Notes: generated by a model from the sequence alone, not told the origin. Positions 18,733-28,462 are shown, counted from the first letter of the stretch. The stretch: 64,000 nucleotides of DNA from an uncultured Paracoccus sp. (GCF_947487305.1 NZ_CANKWH010000001.1:1-64000); one strand, 5' to 3'. Translations and numbers: made by a program.

Positions 18733-20106
18733 CTAGACCGAGCCGAGCAGAATCACGCAGATGGTCGCAAGGACCGGAATCGCCACGGCGACGACGAAGA
18801 TATCAGCATAGCTTTGCCTGTGCGTCAGCCCGCAAATCCCCAGCAGCGTGATGACCGCCCCGTTATGGGGCAGCGCGTCGAACCCACCTGACGACAGCGC
18901 CGTCACCCGGTGCATCAGTTCCATGCTGATCCCCTGCGCTTGCCCCATCTGGGCAAACTGCTCGCCAAGCGCATTCAGCGCGATGGACATGCCGCCCGAG
19001 GCCGAGCCGGTGATCCCCGCCAGCACGTTCACCGCCACCGCCAGCGAGGCGACCGGGTTGTCGGGGAAAAGCCCCAGCACCGCATCGCGGATGATGGCAA
19101 AGGCCGGCAGGCTGGCGATGACGGCGCCGTAACCCACTTCCGAGGCGGTGTTGAAGATCGGCAGCAGCGAGCCCATGGTGCCGGCGTTCACCGTCTCCTT
19201 CACCTCGGTGAAGCGCGACCAGTTCAGCGCCAGCGCCAGAAGGATCGCCGCCAGCAGCGCCACGATGATCGCCCAGATGCCGGCGACGGAAGCGATCGTG
19301 GTCGCGCCATATTCGGGCTGTGCCAGGTAGGCCGTTTCCATGTTCGGGATCACCAGATAGGTGAAACTCGCGTTCAACAGAATCACCAGCACCACCGGCG
19401 CGATGGCCAGCGCAAAGCCCGGCAGCGTCGCATCGTCGGACAGCGAACTGTCAGCCGCCATGCGCGGATGGGTGCCATAGCCCTCGGTCCCCGCCCAGGC
19501 CGCGCGGCGATTGAGCCACAGGATCCCCCCGGCGATCATGATCGCACCCGCCAGCGTGCCCAGAAGCGGCGCGGCAAAGGCATTGGTGCCGAAGAAGGGC
19601 ATTGGAATGGCGTTCTGGATCGCCGGCGTGCCGGGCAGCGCGGTCATGGTGAAGGTGAAGGACCCCAGCGCGATGGTCGCGGGCAACAGGCGCTTTGGAA
19701 TATCCGCGCGGCGGAACAGCGCATTGGCGATGGGATAGATGGCGAAGGCCACCACGAACAGCGACACCCCGCCATAGGTCAGCACGCCGCAGGCCAGCAC
19801 CACGGCGGTGATCGCCTGACCGGCGCCGACCCGCTCGACGATCTTCTCGGCAATGACCCGGGCCGAGCCGCTGTCGGCCATCACCTTCCCGAAGATCGCG
19901 CCCAGAAGGAACAGCGGGAAATAGAGCACGACATAGCCGCCAAGCGCCTTCATGAAGACCTGCGTATAGGTCGCCAGCAGCGGTAGATCGCCCGCCATCA
20001 GTGTCGCCAACAGCGCCAGCAGCGGCGCGAGGATCAGCACGTTGATGCCGCGATAGGCCAGGTACATCAGCAGGCCAAGCGACAGGAAAATCCCGATGAG
20101 CCCCAT
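18733..20106 (-). CDS. GntP-family organic acid permease
   Basis: A 457-residue membrane protein with about 12 hydrophobic helices. The segments LTYGGVSLFVVAFAIYPIA, TMTALPGTPAIQNAIP and ITGSASGGMSIAL, and the C-terminal GGFDALPHNGAV, are typical of the GntP/citrate-proton symporter group, which includes D-beta-hydroxybutyrate permeases. GAGGGAG precedes the ATG. The CoA-transferase gene follows, so the pair probably imports and activates a four-carbon acid. The substrate is not fixed by sequence. Confidence 0.87.
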   Translation of the reverse strand: MGLIGIFLSLGLLMYLAYRGINVLILAPLLALLATLMAGDLPLLATYTQVFMKALGGYVVLYFPLFLLGAIFGKVMADSGSARVIAEKIVERVGAGQAITAVVLACGVLTYGGVSLFVVAFAIYPIANALFRRADIPKRLLPATIALGSFTFTMTALPGTPAIQNAIPMPFFGTNAFAAPLLGTLAGAIMIAGGILWLNRRAAWAGTEGYGTHPRMAADSSLSDDATLPGFALAIAPVVLVILLNASFTYLVIPNMETAYLAQPEYGATTIASVAGIWAIIVALLAAILLALALNWSRFTEVKETVNAGTMGSLLPIFNTASEVGYGAVIASLPAFAIIRDAVLGLFPDNPVASLAVAVNVLAGITGSASGGMSIALNALGEQFAQMGQAQGISMELMHRVTALSSGGFDALPHNGAVITLLGICGLTHRQSYADIFVVAVAIPVLATICVILLGSV

Positions 20107-20222
20107 GAAACACTCCCTCGTTACACCCCGCCCCGAACGGGCGGTCCTTAACGGTCATGTCTCGCAGATCGCCGACCCGTGCAAGGCGAGTCTGCCGCAA
20201 TTCGCTCGCTCCGGAAAGCAAA

Positions 20223-20245
20223 ACGGCCCCCGAAGCGGGGGCCGT
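20223..20245 (-). terminator. Rho-independent terminator of the DUF2147 gene
   Basis: ACGGCCCCCG pairs with CGGGGGCCGT around an AAG loop (10-bp perfect stem). On the minus strand the stem is followed by TTTTGC. It lies 23 bases after the stop at 20268. Confidence 0.8.
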
Positions 20246-20267
20246 CGGTCAGGATCGCTGGCCGCGA

Positions 20268-20651
20268 TTACTGGATTTTCACCCAGGTCTGGCTCTTGCA
20301 GATCAGCCCGCCGGCGACGCAGCCCGCGAGGCTCATCTGGTTGCCGCTGACCGTGGCCTTGCCGTTATAGACCTTGTCATTCGCCGGGCGCCAAACCTGA
20401 CCCTCGTAATTGCCGTCGCCCTTGGCGACCATGCTGCGCACGATCTGCTTGCCGACATTCGGCGAGGCATATTCGGCCTTGTCCTTGAAGGCGCGGGTGA
20501 TGGTGCCGCAATAGGCATTGCCGCAAGGGGCGATGGTCACATGGGCAAAGGCGCCGTCATCGGGCTGGGTCTGCCAGACACCTTCGATCGGGTCGGCATG
20601 GGCGGCAACCGCGGCAAGGGCAAAGGCGGCGGCCAAAGCAAAGGTCTTCAT
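20268..20651 (-). CDS. DUF2147 exported protein
   Basis: A 127-residue protein with a clean signal peptide (to AAHA, residue 19) and a DUF2147-type lipocalin-like beta domain: IEGVWQTQPDDG near the mature N-terminus, CGNAYCGTI with two Cys, and a C-terminal Cys pair that may form disulphides. Family members are periplasmic and of unknown function. GAGGGGAAAT precedes the ATG, and a good terminator follows the stop. It diverges from hisA. Confidence 0.85.
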   Translation of the reverse strand: MKTFALAAAFALAAVAAHADPIEGVWQTQPDDGAFAHVTIAPCGNAYCGTITRAFKDKAEYASPNVGKQIVRSMVAKGDGNYEGQVWRPANDKVYNGKATVSGNQMSLAGCVAGGLICKSQTWVKIQ

Positions 20652-20793
20652 CGGGCTATTTCCCCTCCTCAGGAAATGATCTGCCGCGGATCATGCGCGG
20701 GCACCCGCCACCGATCAAGCATGACGTGGGGTCCGGCCCTTCACCTTCCGGCGCGCCTGTGCCACACCCGCCGCGAAGCAGCCGGAGTCCCCC

Positions 20794-21510
20794 ATGATCC
20801 TCTATCCCGCCATCGACCTGAAGGACGGAAACTGCGTGCGCCTGTTGCGCGGCGAGATGGAGGCGGCGACCGTCTTCGGCACCGATCCTGCGGCGCAGGC
20901 ACTGGCCTTTCAGGAAGCCGGGGCCGAATGGCTGCACCTCGTCGATTTGAACGGGGCCTTTGCCGGCAAGCCGGTGAACGGCGCGGCGGTCGAGGCCATT
21001 TTGAAGGCGACAAGCATCCCGGCGCAGCTGGGCGGCGGCATCCGCGACATGGCGACGATCGAGGGCTGGATTGAGAAGGGCCTCGCCCGCGTCATCCTCG
21101 GCACCGTCGCGGTCGAACAGCCCGACCTGGTGCGCGAGGCGGCGATGGCCTTCCCCGGCAAGATCGCCGTCGGCATCGATGCCCGCAATGGCCGCGTGGC
21201 CACCCGGGGCTGGGCCGAGGAAACCAATGTCATGGTCACCGATCTGGCCCGGCAGTTCCAGGACGCGGGCGTCGCCGCGATCATCTATACCGATATCGAC
21301 CGTGACGGCGCCATGCAGGGCCCGAATGTCGCAGCGACCGAGGCGCTGGCCCGCGCCGTCACCATCCCGGTCATCGCCTCGGGCGGGGTTTCCTCCATGG
21401 CCGATCTGAAGGCGCTGCACGACACCCGGATCATCGCCGGCGCCATCTCGGGCCGCGCGCTTTACGACGGTGCCATCGATCTGTCCGAGGCGCTGAGGTC
21501 GCTTCGCTGA
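20794..21510 (+). CDS. hisA: HisA isomerase (ProFAR isomerase)
   Basis: A 238-residue TIM-barrel enzyme of histidine synthesis that performs the Amadori rearrangement of ProFAR to PRFAR. Catalytic Asp8 (AIDL) and Asp129 (GIDARNG) are present, with the phosphate-binding GGGIR and ASGGVSS loops. It opens hisA-hisF-hisE; hisB and hisH, often upstream in this group, are replaced by a divergent DUF2147 gene. GGAG precedes the ATG. Confidence 0.96.
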   Translation: MILYPAIDLKDGNCVRLLRGEMEAATVFGTDPAAQALAFQEAGAEWLHLVDLNGAFAGKPVNGAAVEAILKATSIPAQLGGGIRDMATIEGWIEKGLARVILGTVAVEQPDLVREAAMAFPGKIAVGIDARNGRVATRGWAEETNVMVTDLARQFQDAGVAAIIYTDIDRDGAMQGPNVAATEALARAVTIPVIASGGVSSMADLKALHDTRIIAGAISGRALYDGAIDLSEALRSLR

Positions 21511-21524
21511 TCGCGTCCTTCATC

Positions 21525-21551
21525 TTGGCAGAAATATCCCGGGGAGTCGCC
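21525..21551 (+). repeat. Short intergenic motif, copy 2
   Basis: This stretch after hisA shares the ATATCCC-GGG-A-TCGCC core with 1762-1788. It is followed by GGGGC-AGC-GCCCC at about 21563-21575, a small hairpin. It may be a partial terminator or a member of a family of intergenic repeats. Confidence 0.35.
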
Positions 21552-21612
21552 GGGACGGCGACGGGGCAGCGCCCCCCTTCCCCGGCCAGTGAATGCGCGC
21601 TATGACCGCGCC

Positions 21613-22374
21613 ATGCTGAAGACGCGCATCATCCCCTGTCTCGATGTCGCCGATGGCCGCGTGGTCAAGGGCGTCAATTTCGTCGATCTCGTCGATGCCG
21701 GCGACCCGGTCGAGGCCGCCCGTGCCTATGACGCCGCCGGCGCGGACGAGATCTGTTTCCTCGACATCCATGCCACCCATGAAAACCGCGGCACCATGTT
21801 CGATCTGGTGACACGCACCGCCGAGCAATGCTTCGTGCCGCTGACCGTGGGCGGCGGGGTGCGCAGTCATCAGGATGTGCGCGCGCTGCTGCTGGCCGGG
21901 GCCGACAAGGTCAGCTTCAACTCGGCCGCCGTCGCCAACCCAGATGTGGTGGCCGAGGCCGCCGACCGCTTCGGCAGCCAGTGCATCGTCGTGGCCGTCG
22001 ACGCCAAGACCGTAGCACCGGGCAAATGGGAGATCTTCACCCATGGCGGGCGCAAACCCACCGGCATCGATGCGGTGGAATTCGCCCGTCTTGCCGAGGC
22101 CAAGGGCGCGGGCGAGATCCTGCTGACCAGCATGGACCGCGACGGCACCAAAGCGGGCTATAACCTGCCGCTGACGCGGGCGATTTCCGATGCCGTCGGC
22201 ATCCCGGTCATCGCCTCGGGCGGGGTCGGCACGCTGGATCACCTGGTCGAGGGTGTGACCGAGGGCCATGCCAGCGCGGTGCTGGCCGCATCGATCTTCC
22301 ATTTCGGCACCTTCTCCATTGCCGAGGCCAAGGCCCATATGGCCGCCGCCGGCATCCCGATGAGGCTGACATGA
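21613..22374 (+). CDS. hisF: Imidazole glycerol phosphate synthase, cyclase subunit
   Basis: A 253-residue TIM-barrel cyclase that, with HisH, makes imidazole glycerol phosphate and AICAR. Catalytic Asp11 ([12 protein letters not shown]) and Asp130 (VAVDAK) are present. The start at [11 protein letters not shown] gives the exact family N-terminus; an eight-codon longer frame has no family counterpart. The stop overlaps hisE in ATGA. Confidence 0.97.
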   Translation: MLKTRIIPCLDVADGRVVKGVNFVDLVDAGDPVEAARAYDAAGADEICFLDIHATHENRGTMFDLVTRTAEQCFVPLTVGGGVRSHQDVRALLLAGADKVSFNSAAVANPDVVAEAADRFGSQCIVVAVDAKTVAPGKWEIFTHGGRKPTGIDAVEFARLAEAKGAGEILLTSMDRDGTKAGYNLPLTRAISDAVGIPVIASGGVGTLDHLVEGVTEGHASAVLAASIFHFGTFSIAEAKAHMAAAGIPMRLT

Positions 22375-22685
22375 GCGCGCTCGACCGCCTCGCCGCAACC
22401 ATCGCCGCGCGCAAGGGTGCCGACCCGGACACGAGCTGGACCGCCAAACTGCTGGCCCAAGGCCCGGAGAAATGCGCCGAGAAATTCGGCGAGGAATCGA
22501 TCGAGGCGATCATCGAGGCGGTGAAGGGCGACCGCGCCCGGCTGACCTCGGAAGCGGCGGACGTGCTCTATCACCTCCTCGTCATGCTGGCGGCGCGCGA
22601 TCTGACGCTGGCCGATGTCGAGGCAGAACTTGCCCGCCGCGAAGGCAAATCGGGGATCGAGGAAAGAAATGCGCGCCAGCAATGA
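22371..22685 (+). CDS. hisE: Phosphoribosyl-ATP pyrophosphatase
   Basis: A 104-residue all-alpha MazG-like pyrophosphatase that hydrolyses PR-ATP to PR-AMP, the second step of histidine synthesis. The metal-binding [13 protein letters not shown] and [14 protein letters not shown] motifs are present. It is coupled to hisF through ATGA, and its 3' end overlaps the next gene by 17 bp. Confidence 0.95.
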   Translation: MSALDRLAATIAARKGADPDTSWTAKLLAQGPEKCAEKFGEESIEAIIEAVKGDRARLTSEAADVLYHLLVMLAARDLTLADVEAELARREGKSGIEERNARQQ

Positions 22686-23625
22686 GCCGGACGACCGCGC
22701 CGTGATCGCAGAGGATCGACTGGCCGGCATGCTGATCGGCCTCGCCATCGGCGATGCGCTTGGCACCACGTTGGAATTCTCGGCCCGCGACAGCAAGCCG
22801 CAGCTGACCGACATAATCGGCGGCGGGCCCTTCGGATTGGCCCCCGGTCAATGGACCGACGACATGTCCATGGCGCTGTGCCTTGCCGATGGCCTGATCG
22901 CCACCGCCGGAGCGGATGGCAGCTTCGATCCCGCCGACCTGATGCGGCGCTTTGCCCGCTGGTGGCAGCAGGGCGAGAACAGCGTCACCGGCCGCTGCTT
23001 CGATATCGGCATCACCACCCGCAGCGCGATCGGCCGCTTCCTTGCGGATGGCGAGCCGCTGGCCGGCAGCAGCGCCCCCGACAGCGCCGGAAACGGCGCG
23101 ATCATGCGCCTTGCCCCGGTTGCGATCCGCTGGCACCACAACCCCGCCTTGGCCTGTCATGCAGCCGAGGTCCAATGTCGGACCACCCATGCGGCGGCTG
23201 AATGCCTCGATGCCGCGCATCTGATGGCCCATGTGCTGATCGCCCTCGCAGAGGGACGTGATCTTGCCGCCGCGCTGGCCGATGCACCAACCCCCTTCGG
23301 AACACAGATCGGCGAGTTTCGCAGCGGCGCGTTCACGCGAAAATCGCGCGACCAGATCCGCTCGACGGGCTATGTGGTCCATACGCTCGAGGCCGCGCTC
23401 TGGTCGGTGGATCGCGCAAATACGGCTGCCGAGGCGGTGCTTCTGGCGGCCAATCTGGGCGAGGACGCCGATACGGTCGCCGCCGTCACCGGCCAGTTTG
23501 CCGGGGCGATCTGGGGCGCGTCCGGCTTTCCCGCGCATTGGCTGGAACGGCTCGCCTGGCGCGATGAAATCGGGCAGCGCGCCGCCCGATTGAGCGCCGC
23601 CGCCCGCGCCGACCGAGAACACTAG
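22669..23625 (+). CDS. ADP-ribosylglycohydrolase family protein
   Basis: A 318-residue DraG/ARH-type hydrolase, which removes ADP-ribose from proteins or small molecules using two Mg ions. Motifs are AIGDALG (26-32), WTDDMSMAL (62-70), GNGAIMRLAP and GEDADTVAAVTG, the expected metal-binding acids. The ATG at 22669 has GAGGAAAG upstream, so it is chosen over a longer frame; it overlaps hisE by 17 bp. Co-transcription with histidine genes is clear from spacing, but the substrate is unknown. No partner ADP-ribosyltransferase (such as draT) is in the window. Confidence 0.88.
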   Translation: MRASNEPDDRAVIAEDRLAGMLIGLAIGDALGTTLEFSARDSKPQLTDIIGGGPFGLAPGQWTDDMSMALCLADGLIATAGADGSFDPADLMRRFARWWQQGENSVTGRCFDIGITTRSAIGRFLADGEPLAGSSAPDSAGNGAIMRLAPVAIRWHHNPALACHAAEVQCRTTHAAAECLDAAHLMAHVLIALAEGRDLAAALADAPTPFGTQIGEFRSGAFTRKSRDQIRSTGYVVHTLEAALWSVDRANTAAEAVLLAANLGEDADTVAAVTGQFAGAIWGASGFPAHWLERLAWRDEIGQRAARLSAAARADREH

Positions 23626-23733
23626 CGGAAGCGGCCCGTTATCCCTTCCCCTTGGGTCATCGAAGCGGCTATAAGCGACTGAACCGCCGCGACCGGAAAC
23701 AGGGGCGGCATGATACACACGGCAGAGGTCCGC

Positions 23734-24249
23734 ATGAGCAACGACTCCAAAGAAAGCAAGCATCACGAGGGCGACCTGGCCTTCATCCAGTCCCTGGCCG
23801 AGCTTCTGAACGCCAGCGAGTTGAGCGAGCTTTCGGTCAAGCGGGAATATGGCGAGCATGACCGCCTGACCGTCAGCCTGTCCAAGCAGGGCAAGCAGGT
23901 GGTGGTCCAGGCCGCCGCCCCCGCCTATGCCCCCGCCGCCGCGCCGATGGCGGCCGCTGCCGCCCCGGCGGCAGGTGCTGCCCCCGTGGCCTCCAGCGAT
24001 GATCCGGCCAGCCTGCCCGGCGTCGTCACCTCGCCCATGGTCGGCACCGCCTACCTGTCGGCCGAGCCGGGTGCCGCGCCCTTCGTCACCATTGGCCAGC
24101 AGGTCGCCGAGGGCGACACGCTGATGATCGTCGAGGCGATGAAGACGATGAACCACATCCCCTCGCCCCGCGCCGGCACGGTGAAGCGCATCCTCGTCGA
24201 CGATGGCAACCCGGTCGAGTTCGGCGCGCCCCTGATGGTCGTCGAGTGA
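23734..24249 (+). CDS. accB: Biotin carboxyl carrier protein of acetyl-CoA carboxylase
   Basis: A 171-residue carrier with the biotin-attachment motif EAMKTM (modified Lys) in the C-terminal hammerhead domain and an Ala/Pro-rich flexible linker at about 60-90. The N-terminal ~50 residues bind the carboxylase. AGAGG precedes ATG 23734; an eight-codon upstream extension is less likely. accC starts 7 bp after the stop, so the two are co-expressed for fatty acid synthesis. Confidence 0.96.
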   Translation: MSNDSKESKHHEGDLAFIQSLAELLNASELSELSVKREYGEHDRLTVSLSKQGKQVVVQAAAPAYAPAAAPMAAAAAPAAGAAPVASSDDPASLPGVVTSPMVGTAYLSAEPGAAPFVTIGQQVAEGDTLMIVEAMKTMNHIPSPRAGTVKRILVDDGNPVEFGAPLMVVE

Positions 24250-24256
24250 GGCCCTG

Positions 24257-25603
24257 ATGTTCGACAAGATCCTGATCGCCAACCGGGGCGAGATCGCCCT
24301 GCGCGTGATCCGCGCCTGCCGCGAGATGGGCATTCAGTCCGTCGCCGTGCACTCCACCGCCGATAGCGACGCGATGCATGTGCGCATGGCCGACGAATCG
24401 GTCTGCATCGGCCCGGCGCCCTCGACCGACAGCTACCTGTCGATGCCCGCGATCATCTCGGCCTGCGAGATCACCGGGGCGCAGGCGATCCATCCGGGCT
24501 ATGGCTTCCTGTCGGAGAACGCCAATTTCGTGCAGATGCTGGAAGATCACGGTATCACCTTCATCGGCCCCCGCGCCGAGCACATTCGCATCATGGGCGA
24601 CAAGATCACCGCCAAGGAAACCGCCAAGGAGCTTGGCATTCCGGTGGTTCCCGGCTCGGCCGGCGGCGTCGATGACATGGAGACCGCCAAGGCCGTGGCG
24701 CAGGAGATCGGCTATCCGGTCATCATCAAGGCCACGGCGGGCGGCGGTGGTCGCGGCATGAAGGTGGCGCAGGACGAGAAGGGCCTCGAGGTCGCCTTCC
24801 GCACCGCCCGCGCCGAGGCCAAGGCGGCCTTTGGCAACCCTGATGTCTATATCGAGAAATACCTGCAGCGCCCGCGCCATATCGAGATCCAGGTCTTCGG
24901 CGATGGCCGTGGCAAGGCCGTGCATCTGGGCGAGCGCGACTGTTCGCTGCAACGGCGTCACCAGAAGGTGCTGGAAGAGGCTCCCGGCCCGGCCATCACC
25001 CCGGAAGAACGCGCCCGGATCGGCAAGATCTGTGCCGATGCCGTGGCCAAGATCCAGTATGCCGGCGCCGGCACGATCGAATTCCTTTATGAGGATGGCG
25101 AGTTCTATTTCATCGAGATGAACACGCGCCTGCAGGTGGAACATCCGGTGACGGAAGCCATCTTCGGCGTCGACCTGGTGCGCCAGCAGATCCTCGTCGC
25201 CGCCGGCGAGGAAATGGAATTTACTCAGGACGATCTTAAGATCAACGGCCATGCCATCGAGGTGCGGATCAATGCCGAGAAGGTGCCGGGCTTCACTCCC
25301 AGCCCCGGCCGGATCAGCCAGTATCACGCGCCGGGCGGTCTGGGCGTGCGGATGGACAGCGCCATCTATGACGGCTACCGCATCCCGCCCTATTACGACA
25401 GCCTGATCGGCAAGCTGATCGTCCATGGCCGCGACCGGCCCGAGGCGCTGGCCCGGCTGTCCCGCGCGCTTGGCGAGCTGATCGTGGACGGGGTGGACAC
25501 CACCGTGCCGCTCTTTGACGCGCTGCTGCAAGAGCCCGACATCCTCGCCGGCAATTACTCGATCCACTGGCTGGAACGCTGGCTGGACAAGCATTACGGC
25601 TGA
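24257..25603 (+). CDS. accC: Biotin carboxylase subunit of acetyl-CoA carboxylase
   Basis: A 448-residue ATP-grasp enzyme that carboxylates biotin on AccB. It begins with [23 protein letters not shown]-binding [11 protein letters not shown], the metal-binding [14 protein letters not shown] and the catalytic [11 protein letters not shown] motifs are all intact. Length matches the family. accB lies just upstream and aat starts one base after the stop. Confidence 0.97.
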   Translation: MFDKILIANRGEIALRVIRACREMGIQSVAVHSTADSDAMHVRMADESVCIGPAPSTDSYLSMPAIISACEITGAQAIHPGYGFLSENANFVQMLEDHGITFIGPRAEHIRIMGDKITAKETAKELGIPVVPGSAGGVDDMETAKAVAQEIGYPVIIKATAGGGGRGMKVAQDEKGLEVAFRTARAEAKAAFGNPDVYIEKYLQRPRHIEIQVFGDGRGKAVHLGERDCSLQRRHQKVLEEAPGPAITPEERARIGKICADAVAKIQYAGAGTIEFLYEDGEFYFIEMNTRLQVEHPVTEAIFGVDLVRQQILVAAGEEMEFTQDDLKINGHAIEVRINAEKVPGFTPSPGRISQYHAPGGLGVRMDSAIYDGYRIPPYYDSLIGKLIVHGRDRPEALARLSRALGELIVDGVDTTVPLFDALLQEPDILAGNYSIHWLERWLDKHYG

Positions 25604-25604
25604 G

Positions 25605-26234
25605 GTGCTGACGCCACGGCAATTGCTGGCGGGCTATGCCCAGGGCATTTTCCCGATGGCCGCCAGCGCCGACGACCCGACGCTGCACTGGTTCGATCCG
25701 CTGCGCCGGGGCGTCCTGCCGGTGGGCGGCGTCCATGCCTCGCGTTCGCTGCTCAGGGATCTGAGGCGCGGCGGCTGGTCGGCGCATCTCGATGGCGATT
25801 TCGATGCCGTTGTGGCTGCCTGCGCTGCGCGGGACGAGACCTGGATCAACGCGCCGCTCTCCGAGCTTTACAGCCAGTTGCACCAGGCGGGCCATGCCGC
25901 CGCGCTGGAGGTGCGCCATGACGGGCGTTTCGCCGGCGGCGTCTTCGGGGTCACACTGGGGTCGGCCTTCTTCGGCGAATCCATGGTCTCGGCCCGGACC
26001 AATGGCTCGAAAATGGCGCTGATCTGGATCTCGTCACACCTGTCGCGCTGCGGCTTCACGCTGTTCGACACGCAATTCCTGACGCCGCATCTGGCGCGCA
26101 TGGGCGGGACCGAGATCCCCCGCGCCAGCTATCGCCGGCAATTGGCACAGGCACTGAAGCATCAGGCCGAAATGACTGCGCGACCTCTTCTGTCAGCCGA
26201 TCAGCTCTGGCAGGAGATCACCCAGACATCGTAG
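25605..26234 (+). CDS. aat: Leucyl/phenylalanyl-tRNA--protein transferase
   Basis: The enzyme adds Leu or Phe to proteins with N-terminal Arg or Lys, making them ClpS/ClpAP substrates in the N-end rule. At 209 residues it shows GIFPM, WFDPLRRGVLP, FAGGVFG, FFGESMFS-like FFGESMVSARTNGSK and FTLFDTQFLTPHL. The GTG at 25605, one base after the accC stop, is the only sensible start; an ATG-led extension lies inside accC. The 3' end overlaps the convergent DUF2155 gene by 34 bp. Confidence 0.93.
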   Translation: MLTPRQLLAGYAQGIFPMAASADDPTLHWFDPLRRGVLPVGGVHASRSLLRDLRRGGWSAHLDGDFDAVVAACAARDETWINAPLSELYSQLHQAGHAAALEVRHDGRFAGGVFGVTLGSAFFGESMVSARTNGSKMALIWISSHLSRCGFTLFDTQFLTPHLARMGGTEIPRASYRRQLAQALKHQAEMTARPLLSADQLWQEITQTS

Positions 26235-26563
26235 CGGGCATCGTCCAGCGCCGAAAGCGCGGGCGACGAAGCGATCATCCAGCCGCTGAAGATGGTGGTG
26301 TTCTCGCTGGTGTCGGTGATGCTCAGCTGCGCATAGGCATCCGAACTGGGGTCGCCCGCCGGATAGCGGCATTCCCCCAGGCGCACCTCGAGCCGGCCAT
26401 AGCGCGCGGCCTCGCCCACGGCGACCATCAGGTCGGTGGTCTGGCCCGACACCTTGTCGAGCCCGCGCAACAGCGCGCCATTCCCGCGCGCGACTTCCTG
26501 CGCAGCTACGGGCAGGCTCAGGGCGGCAAGCGCGGCGGAAAGAAGGGCGAAACGGCGGATCAT
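26201..26563 (-). CDS. DUF2155 exported protein
   Basis: A 120-residue protein with a signal peptide (to VAAQ, residue 22) and a DUF2155 domain: a helical lead, LDKVSGQT, the Cys-containing RLGECRYP, and FSGWMIASSPALSALDDARYDVWVISC. It is found beside mlaD and NDUFA12 in many alphaproteobacteria, as here. Its ATG overlaps the mlaD stop (ATGA). Function is unknown; an envelope role fits its export and its neighbour. Confidence 0.87.
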   Translation of the reverse strand: MIRRFALLSAALAALSLPVAAQEVARGNGALLRGLDKVSGQTTDLMVAVGEAARYGRLEVRLGECRYPAGDPSSDAYAQLSITDTSENTTIFSGWMIASSPALSALDDARYDVWVISCQS

Positions 26564-27045
26564 TGGCTGGCCTCGCTGTCGCCTTCGCCATCGCTGGCCT
26601 GGCTGTCGACGAATTTCATCATCAGCGAAATCAGGCTGACAGCGCCCTGCACATCCTCGATCTCGTCCCCGGGGGCGAGGTTGTCCATGCTGCCGCCGGG
26701 CTGAAGCTGGATATAGGCCCCGCCCAGCAACCCGTCGGACTGGATCAGCGCAGCGCTGTCGGCAGGCAGAAGCACATCCTCGGGCACGCGGATCACCGCA
26801 TCGGCCATATAGGTCTGCGGGTTCAGGTTGATCTCGGTCACACGACCGACACGGACGCCGGCCAGCCGCACCTCGGTGCCGACCTCGACCCCGTCCACAT
26901 CGGGAAACGAGGCCGTCAGGTCATAGCCGCCTCCGCCGCCCGGAAGCGCGTCGCGTCCGAGGGACCAGAGCAGAAACCCCAGCGCCACGGCCAGAACAGC
27001 CGCGCCGGCGATCAGCTCGGCCCGATGCTCGGCGGAAGCAGACAT
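26560..27045 (-). CDS. mlaD: MlaD family lipid-transport protein (MCE domain)
   Basis: A 161-residue MCE-domain protein anchored by one N-terminal membrane helix (about residues 13-31). The MCE core runs YDLTASFPDVDGVEVGTEVRLAGVRVGRVTEI, and QSDGLLGGAYIQLQPGG follows. MlaD hexamers form the periplasmic part of the Mla importer that keeps phospholipids out of the outer leaflet. The ATG at 27045 is one base after the NDUFA12 stop; a 22-codon longer frame would overlap it. Other mla genes are not in the window. Confidence 0.9.
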   Translation of the reverse strand: MSASAEHRAELIAGAAVLAVALGFLLWSLGRDALPGGGGGYDLTASFPDVDGVEVGTEVRLAGVRVGRVTEINLNPQTYMADAVIRVPEDVLLPADSAALIQSDGLLGGAYIQLQPGGSMDNLAPGDEIEDVQGAVSLISLMMKFVDSQASDGEGDSEASQ

Positions 27046-27046
27046 C

Positions 27047-27430
27047 TTATTCCGGCTGCCAGGCGTCGTAATCGCTGCGCTTGGCGGGATCCGTGCGATA
27101 GATCGAGCCATCGGGACGATAGGCCTCGCCCGTACCGGTCAGGTTCGGCAGATGCGGCTTTTCCCAGGGGCGGTGCGGCAGGGGCGCCTTGGTCGGCGGC
27201 TCGGCCCAGGTGTGGTGCAGCCAGCCATGCCATTCGGGATCGACCCGGCTGGCCTCGGCCTCGCCGTTATAGATCACCCAACGACGCGCGCCGGTCTTGT
27301 CCTGGTAGAAGATATTGCCCTGGCTGTCCTCGCCCACCTTCTGGCCATAGCGCCAGGTCCAGAATTGCGTGTTCCAGGTTTCGCTGTTCCACCAGGTGAA
27401 AAAGCGAAGCGCGAGGGATTTCACGGACAT
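27047..27430 (-). CDS. NADH:ubiquinone oxidoreductase subunit NDUFA12
   Basis: A 127-residue homologue of the mitochondrial complex I supernumerary subunit B17.2, which alphaproteobacterial complex I shares. Recognisable stretches are [57 protein letters not shown] and the C-terminal YDAWQPE. GGAG stands ten bases before ATG 27430. It leads NDUFA12-mlaD-DUF2155. The main nuo cluster is not in the window. Confidence 0.93.
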   Translation of the reverse strand: MSVKSLALRFFTWWNSETWNTQFWTWRYGQKVGEDSQGNIFYQDKTGARRWVIYNGEAEASRVDPEWHGWLHHTWAEPPTKAPLPHRPWEKPHLPNLTGTGEAYRPDGSIYRTDPAKRSDYDAWQPE

Positions 27431-27520
27431 GGGTCGGATGCTCCAAGGAATATCCCGTTTGGTATGGCGCAATCACAGCCAAAGGTCCAGAGCCGAGCCG
27501 GTGCCTGCGACCTTCCGGGT

Positions 27521-27892
27521 TCACTTTGGCAGCAGCGCCGTCACCTCGATCTCGATGCGGTATTTCGGATCGATCAGCCCGCATTCGATCATCGTCGCCG
27601 CTGGCGGATTGGGACCAAAGGTCTCGGCCAGAACGGGCCAGCAGGGTTCGAAATCGGCCCGGTCGGGCAGCATGTAGGTGACGCGGATCACTTGGTCGAA
27701 ACCCGATCCGGCCTCGGCCAGCGCCCGCCCGATCACGTCCAGCGCCGAGCGGCATTGATCGACCACGTTTTCAGGCACCGGATCGCCCGTGGCCACCGTG
27801 CCCGCGACATGGACCATGCCATTGGCCACCACCGCCCGGCAGTAGCCGATCTTCTGCTCGTAGACACCGCCCGAGGATATGCGTCGGATCAT
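27521..27892 (-). CDS. RidA family enamine/imine deaminase
   Basis: A 123-residue YjgF/RidA-fold protein. The trimer-forming core reads YCRAVVANGMVHVAGTVA, and the substrate-binding Arg112 is in YRIEIEV, consistent with an active deaminase, although the preceding Glu of canonical RidA differs. Such proteins destroy reactive 2-aminoacrylate or related imines. It is isolated from the NDUFA12 operon by 90 bp and borders an AT-rich patch upstream. Confidence 0.88.
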   Translation of the reverse strand: MIRRISSGGVYEQKIGYCRAVVANGMVHVAGTVATGDPVPENVVDQCRSALDVIGRALAEAGSGFDQVIRVTYMLPDRADFEPCWPVLAETFGPNPPAATMIECGLIDPKYRIEIEVTALLPK

Positions 27893-28099
27893 TGCTTTCT
27901 CCCAAACACCGCTGTGCGACCCAGTTCTTCAATGCATATGATGTGCGTAGTCGAGATATACGGGATCTTTGACGCCTTATAGAGCAGAAGCTCTCCAAGA
28001 AATCTTCGGAAGCTGGATATGAAGGCTGGCAACGCGGGACGAAGTCGCTATTGGTCTCCGCAAAAAATCTCGCACATTCCACATCGGCATTCCGGGCGT

Positions 28100-28462
28100 T
28101 TAAAACGCGATGCGCTTGCCAAGCTGAATCTGGACGCCACCGCTTTCGTCAATTTCGTAGGAATGAATCTCGTAGACGGCAATCAACTTACCCGACCCAA
28201 ACAGCTCTTGGTTTTCGTCTTTTCCACCATGGCGGACGATAGCATGTTCACTTGACTTAAGAGCTTCTATAAATTGCTCATATTTTTTTGAGAAACCGTG
28301 CCGAGATCCCTTGAAAGGGTCCTGATAGAGCTGTTGGGAGTTTATGCGCGCGCTGTGTAAAATAGGGGCGTTAATGATATTGAGACCCCGACCCTTAGCG
28401 TAGCCGGTCCACGAAGAGCGATATGAAAAACCGGTGTTCAAATCTCTCATCTTGATTGTCAC
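28100..28462 (-). CDS. Orphan hypothetical protein in an AT-rich patch
   Basis: A 120-residue soluble protein with no signal or membrane segment and no family I recognise. The middle is basic and aromatic (QDPFKGSRHGFSKKYEQFIEALKSS) and the C-terminus acidic then basic. The start is taken as GTG 28462, preceded by GGGAG at rather long spacing; ATG 28450 is an alternative. Codon use and base composition are markedly more AT-rich than the flanking genes, which points to recent transfer. It could be a fragment of a longer gene. Confidence 0.5.
   Translation of the reverse strand: MTIKMRDLNTGFSYRSSWTGYAKGRGLNIINAPILHSARINSQQLYQDPFKGSRHGFSKKYEQFIEALKSSEHAIVRHGGKDENQELFGSGKLIAVYEIHSYEIDESGGVQIQLGKRIAF

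Noticed and set aside
27771..28082. Minus-strand 103-codon frame upstream of the RidA gene
   Set aside because: Overlaps the RidA gene in another frame, mixed composition, no ribosome site and no recognisable domain.
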